From Clostridium sp. CAG:1000 (GTDB lineage Bacteria > Bacillota_I > Bacilli_A > RF39 > UBA660), in NCBI GenBank assembly GCA_000436975.1, contig HG000334.1, positions 59,206 through 83,614 on the forward strand: DNA of 24,409 nucleotides, in the 5' to 3' direction. Below, piece after piece: positions 22,313 to 24,409 of the stretch. Under the pieces are notes generated by a model, which saw only the letters and a list, made by a program, of their open reading frames with translations, was not told where the DNA came from and did no database searches. Position 1 is the stretch's first letter. Each line of letters starts with the position of its first letter. The position numbers and the translations under genes are program-made.

Positions 22313-23197
22313 ATGAAAAACTTTTTAAATTACAATTATAACCTATTCCCCAGAAGAATATATAGGAAAGATGAAAAATGTTATTTCTTTGTTGACAATT
22401 ATAAAATATATATATGCGAGTGTAATGGCATTAATATTGATGAAATTGTAAATGTTTCTAATGAACTTTTTAAGCATGGGATAAATGTAAATACAGTGTT
22501 AATAAATAAATTTGGCAATTATATTTCAAAATACAATAATAAAAGTATACTTTTATTAAGGGTGAATTATATTGAGGAAAATAAAATTGAGTATGCCAGT
22601 ATGAAAAAAATAATGAGTATCAGTCCTGTAACCGATATGAAAGCAATCAATTTACTGCAAGAATGGAAAAATGAGGTTGATTCAATAGAAAATGAATTGT
22701 TAGAATATAACAATGAATATCCTTTAATTAAGAAAAGCTTTGATTATTTTATTGGTTGTGCAGAGAATGCAATACAATTTTATAATTCATATGTGGAAAA
22801 AGATAAAATAACAATGGGACTGGGGCACTATGGATTTGACTTTTTAAATACGAAAAGTTTTATGAATCCTTTATACATAAAGAAAATTGATACTGAATAT
22901 GAAAAGGCGATTTATGTCAAAATTAAATATATATTTGGTGAGCTTGATTATGATGAACTTTATGAAATTATAAAAAACAGCAACAATTTGGGTAGTTTTT
23001 TTTCTTGTTTATTATATCCTACAATTTATTTACATTGCGTAAAGCAATTACTGTTGGAAAAAAATGTAGATCAGTATGAAAAGAAAGTTAAAATAATTGT
23101 TGCGAAAGAACATAATTATAAAAAAATCTTTGCTTATTTCCAAAAAATGTTTAAATCCAATAAAAAATTTCAATTATTAGATTGGTTTAATGAATAA
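22313..23197 (+). CDS. YutH/CotS-like kinase-fold protein, probably spore-coat associated
   Basis: The 294-residue protein has AGAGGT before its ATG. It resembles YutH-type members of the CotS family, degenerate aminoglycoside-phosphotransferase-fold proteins found in spore coats. Seen features are an N-terminal beta domain (YFFVDNYKIYICE, SILLLRVNY), a helical middle with LLQEWKNEVDSIE and YFIGCAENAIQFYN, a central GLGHYGFDF where kinases carry HGD, and a helical end, LLYPTIYLHCV. The catalytic HxD and DFG-type residues are not evident, so kinase activity is unlikely. The match is by remembered family pattern. Alternative: an unrelated hypothetical with similar composition. Confidence 0.55.
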   Translation: MKNFLNYNYNLFPRRIYRKDEKCYFFVDNYKIYICECNGINIDEIVNVSNELFKHGINVNTVLINKFGNYISKYNNKSILLLRVNYIEENKIEYASMKKIMSISPVTDMKAINLLQEWKNEVDSIENELLEYNNEYPLIKKSFDYFIGCAENAIQFYNSYVEKDKITMGLGHYGFDFLNTKSFMNPLYIKKIDTEYEKAIYVKIKYIFGELDYDELYEIIKNSNNLGSFFSCLLYPTIYLHCVKQLLLEKNVDQYEKKVKIIVAKEHNYKKIFAYFQKMFKSNKKFQLLDWFNE

Positions 23198-23210
23198 TAT
23201 TTGATATAAT
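23182..23210 (+). promoter_or_regulatory. Promoter of the S1-domain gene
   Basis: TTGGTT at 23182-23187 and TATAAT at 23205-23210 are 17 nt apart. The -35 box lies in the end of the previous gene, and the leader would be only about 10 nt. Confidence 0.6.
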
Positions 23211-23226
23211 AACAGTGTGATGAACA

Positions 23227-23589
23227 ATGAGTAATATTAAAATTGGAGATATAGTCGAAGGGCAAATAACTGGGGTGACTAAATACGGTATTTTTGTGAG
23301 TTTAGAAGATAATTACGTTGGAATGGTACACATATCAGAAGTTTCAACCAAATTTGTAAGCAATCTTGAACAAAAGTATAATGTTGGTGATTTAGTTAAG
23401 GTAAAAGTTCTATCGATCGATGAAGATAAATTACAAGTTAAATTGTCCATAAAGAAAATGAAGACTATTGTTAAAAGAAAGCCAGGAATAGAAGAAAAGG
23501 GTGGAGGATTTGAACCTTTAAGGGAAAATTTAAATGTGTGGGTCGATGAAACATTAAAAAAAATTGAAAAAAAATCATATTTGTCTTGA
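23227..23589 (+). CDS. S1 RNA-binding domain protein (YugI/GSP13-like)
   Basis: The 120-residue protein has one S1 domain in residues 4-75 with IGDIVEGQITGVTKYGIFVSL, GMVHISEVS, YNVGDLVKVKVLSID and KLQVKLSIKKM, followed by a basic linker and a short charged tail (VWVDETLKKIEKK). This matches stand-alone S1 proteins of Firmicutes (YugI, general stress protein 13, CvfD), which bind RNA or ribosomes. Its TGA stop lies inside the -35 box of the tRNA operon promoter. GTGATG is the only, weak, ribosome site. Confidence 0.85.
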   Translation: MSNIKIGDIVEGQITGVTKYGIFVSLEDNYVGMVHISEVSTKFVSNLEQKYNVGDLVKVKVLSIDEDKLQVKLSIKKMKTIVKRKPGIEEKGGGFEPLRENLNVWVDETLKKIEKKSYLS

Positions 23590-23614
23590 CATAAAATACA
23601 ATAAATGATATATT
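23586..23614 (+). promoter_or_regulatory. Promoter of the tRNA operon
   Basis: A consensus TTGACA at 23586-23591 and TATATT at 23609-23614 are 17 nt apart, the strongest promoter in the window. Transcription would start near 23621, about 19 nt before the first tRNA. Confidence 0.85.
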
Positions 23615-23639
23615 TATAAACGTCAGCAGGACAAATTAT

Positions 23640-23716
23640 GGGTGATTAGCTCAGTAGGTTAGAGCATCTGCCTTACAAGCAGGGGGTCGGGAGTTCGAGT
23701 CTCTCATCGCCCACCA
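23640..23716 (+). tRNA. tRNA-Val (anticodon TAC)
   Basis: Cloverleaf with acceptor GGGTGAT/ATCGCCC (one G·U), anticodon loop CTTACAA, T-loop TTCGAGT and encoded CCA. First gene of the tRNA operon. Confidence 0.95.
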
Positions 23717-23730
23717 TAATTTATTTTTTT

Positions 23731-23806
<76 letters not shown>

Positions 23807-23809
23807 TTC

Positions 23810-23893
23810 GGAGAGATAGCGAAGAGGCTAAACGCGGCAGACTGTAAATCTGTTCCTTCGGGTTCGATGGTTCGAATCCATCTCTCTCCACCA
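23810..23893 (+). tRNA. tRNA-Tyr (anticodon GTA)
   Basis: Acceptor GGAGAGA/TCTCTCC, anticodon loop CTGTAAA, long variable arm with TTCCTTCGG as in bacterial tRNA-Tyr, T-stem GATGG/CCATC, encoded CCA. Confidence 0.95.
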
Positions 23894-23904
23894 CTTGAAA
23901 TTAT

Positions 23905-23980
23905 TGCCTCGTAGCCAAGTGGTAAGGCACAAGACTTTGACTCTTGCATTCCGCTGGTTCGAATCCAGCCGAGGCAACCA
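23905..23980 (+). tRNA. tRNA-Gln (anticodon TTG)
   Basis: Acceptor TGCCTCG/CGAGGCA, anticodon loop CTTTGAC on stem CAAGA/TCTTG, T-loop TTCGAAT, encoded CCA. Confidence 0.95.
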
Positions 23981-23998
23981 TAATTTTAATTTAGATGC

Positions 23999-24074
23999 GT
24001 CTCGCTAGCTCAGCTGGTAGAGCACTTGACTTTTAATCAAGGGGTCTGGAGTTCGAATCTCCAGCGAGACACCA
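23999..24074 (+). tRNA. tRNA-Lys (anticodon TTT)
   Basis: Acceptor GTCTCGC/GCGAGAC, anticodon loop CTTTTAA on stem TTGA/TCAA, T-stem CTGGA/TCCAG, encoded CCA. Confidence 0.95.
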
Positions 24075-24087
24075 TTTTTTTATAAGT

Positions 24088-24176
24088 GCCTCAGTGGCGG
24101 AATTGGTAGACGCACAGGACTTAAAATCCTGCGAGTGTAACAGCTCATATCGGTTCAAGTCCGATCTGGGGCACCA
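24088..24176 (+). tRNA. tRNA-Leu (anticodon TAA)
   Basis: Acceptor GCCTCAG/CTGGGGC (one G·U), anticodon loop CTTAAAA, long variable arm (GAGTG..CAGCTC), encoded CCA; 89 nt, a class II tRNA. Confidence 0.95.
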
Positions 24177-24184
24177 AATATTAT

Positions 24185-24277
24185 GGAGGAATACCCAAGT
24201 CCGGCTGAAGGGACCGGTCTTGAAAACCGGGAGATCGAGAAATCGGTGCGGGGGTTCGAATCCCTCTTCCTCCGCCA
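24185..24277 (+). tRNA. tRNA-Ser (anticodon TGA)
   Basis: Acceptor GGAGGAA/TTCCTCC with discriminator G, anticodon loop CTTGAAA on stem CCGGT/ACCGG, long variable arm (GATCGAGAAATC), encoded CCA; 93 nt. Confidence 0.95.
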
Positions 24278-24291
24278 TTGAATAATAATAT

Positions 24292-24368
<77 letters not shown>

Positions 24369-24371
24369 AAC

Positions 24372-24409
24372 GGTTCCGTGGTGTAGCGGTTATCACACTC
24401 GCCTGTCAC
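24372..24409 (+). tRNA. tRNA-Asp (anticodon GTC), 3' truncated by the window edge
   Basis: GGTTCCG acceptor arm, GTGTAGCGGTTATCAC D-arm and the anticodon loop CTGTCAC ending at the last base. The 3' half lies outside the window. Confidence 0.85.

Overview
The window is a chromosomal segment of a very AT-rich, low-GC Gram-positive bacterium, most likely an uncultured Bacilli/Mycoplasmatota-type lineage (RF39/Erysipelotrichales-like). This rests on UppP, a class A-type D,D-carboxypeptidase and a lipoprotein with no outer-membrane genes, on Bacillus-type genes (YunB, YutD, YutH-like, DUF1292, YugI-like S1 protein), on GGAGG/GGTGA ribosome binding sites, on CCA-encoding tRNA genes, and on TGA used as a stop (so not genetic code 4). 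No integrase, transposase, relaxase, CRISPR or rRNA is visible.

Region 1 (1-709) holds the end of a YebC-family gene and its terminator. Region 2 (711-11466) is the most striking part: a compact type IV secretion-like locus. It runs from its own promoter through an exported Cys-rich protein with a VirB2-like two-helix C-terminus, a VirB6/TrbL-like polytopic protein, a PrgI/VirB3-like protein, a VirB4 ATPase split into an N-terminal TraC-like protein and an ATPase protein, a membrane-anchored SpoIID + C39-like peptidase fusion (a predicted wall-remodelling enzyme), and a membrane-anchored protein with two Ca-site-like DxNGD repeats. A separate promoter drives a VirD4/TraG coupling ATPase with a long acidic tail. 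Nothing in the window looks like DNA-processing (relaxase, primase, oriT), so this is either a relaxase-less, possibly domesticated secretion machine or part of an element whose DNA-processing genes lie elsewhere.

Region 3 (11490-18670) is housekeeping and small genes: a rhodanese-like protein, a VTT/DedA-family membrane protein, RmuC, UppP (convergent, sharing a 26-bp palindromic terminator), two small unknowns, an NTF2-like lipoprotein, a divergent CinA-C protein, the wreck of a probable DUF1016/YhcG-type gene, a D,D-carboxypeptidase with an altered KTG box, an RluB/RsuA-family pseudouridine synthase and a single-cluster ferredoxin.

Region 4 (18749-23589) has a tail-anchored acidic protein of unknown role, YunB, YutD, a DUF1292 protein, a P/Q/N-rich unknown, a YutH/CotS-like kinase-fold protein and an S1-domain protein. 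YunB and YutH are sporulation-linked families in Bacillus, which hints that this lineage sporulates or descends from sporulators. Region 5 (23586-24409) is a tRNA operon, Val-Thr-Tyr-Gln-Lys-Leu-Ser-fMet-Asp, behind a near-consensus promoter; the last tRNA is cut by the window edge.

Many genes have TATAAT-like boxes with 17-nt spaced -35 boxes and very short leaders. Two genes (the carboxypeptidase and yunB) have TATAAT exactly five bases before ATG and no ribosome binding site, which suggests leaderless transcripts.
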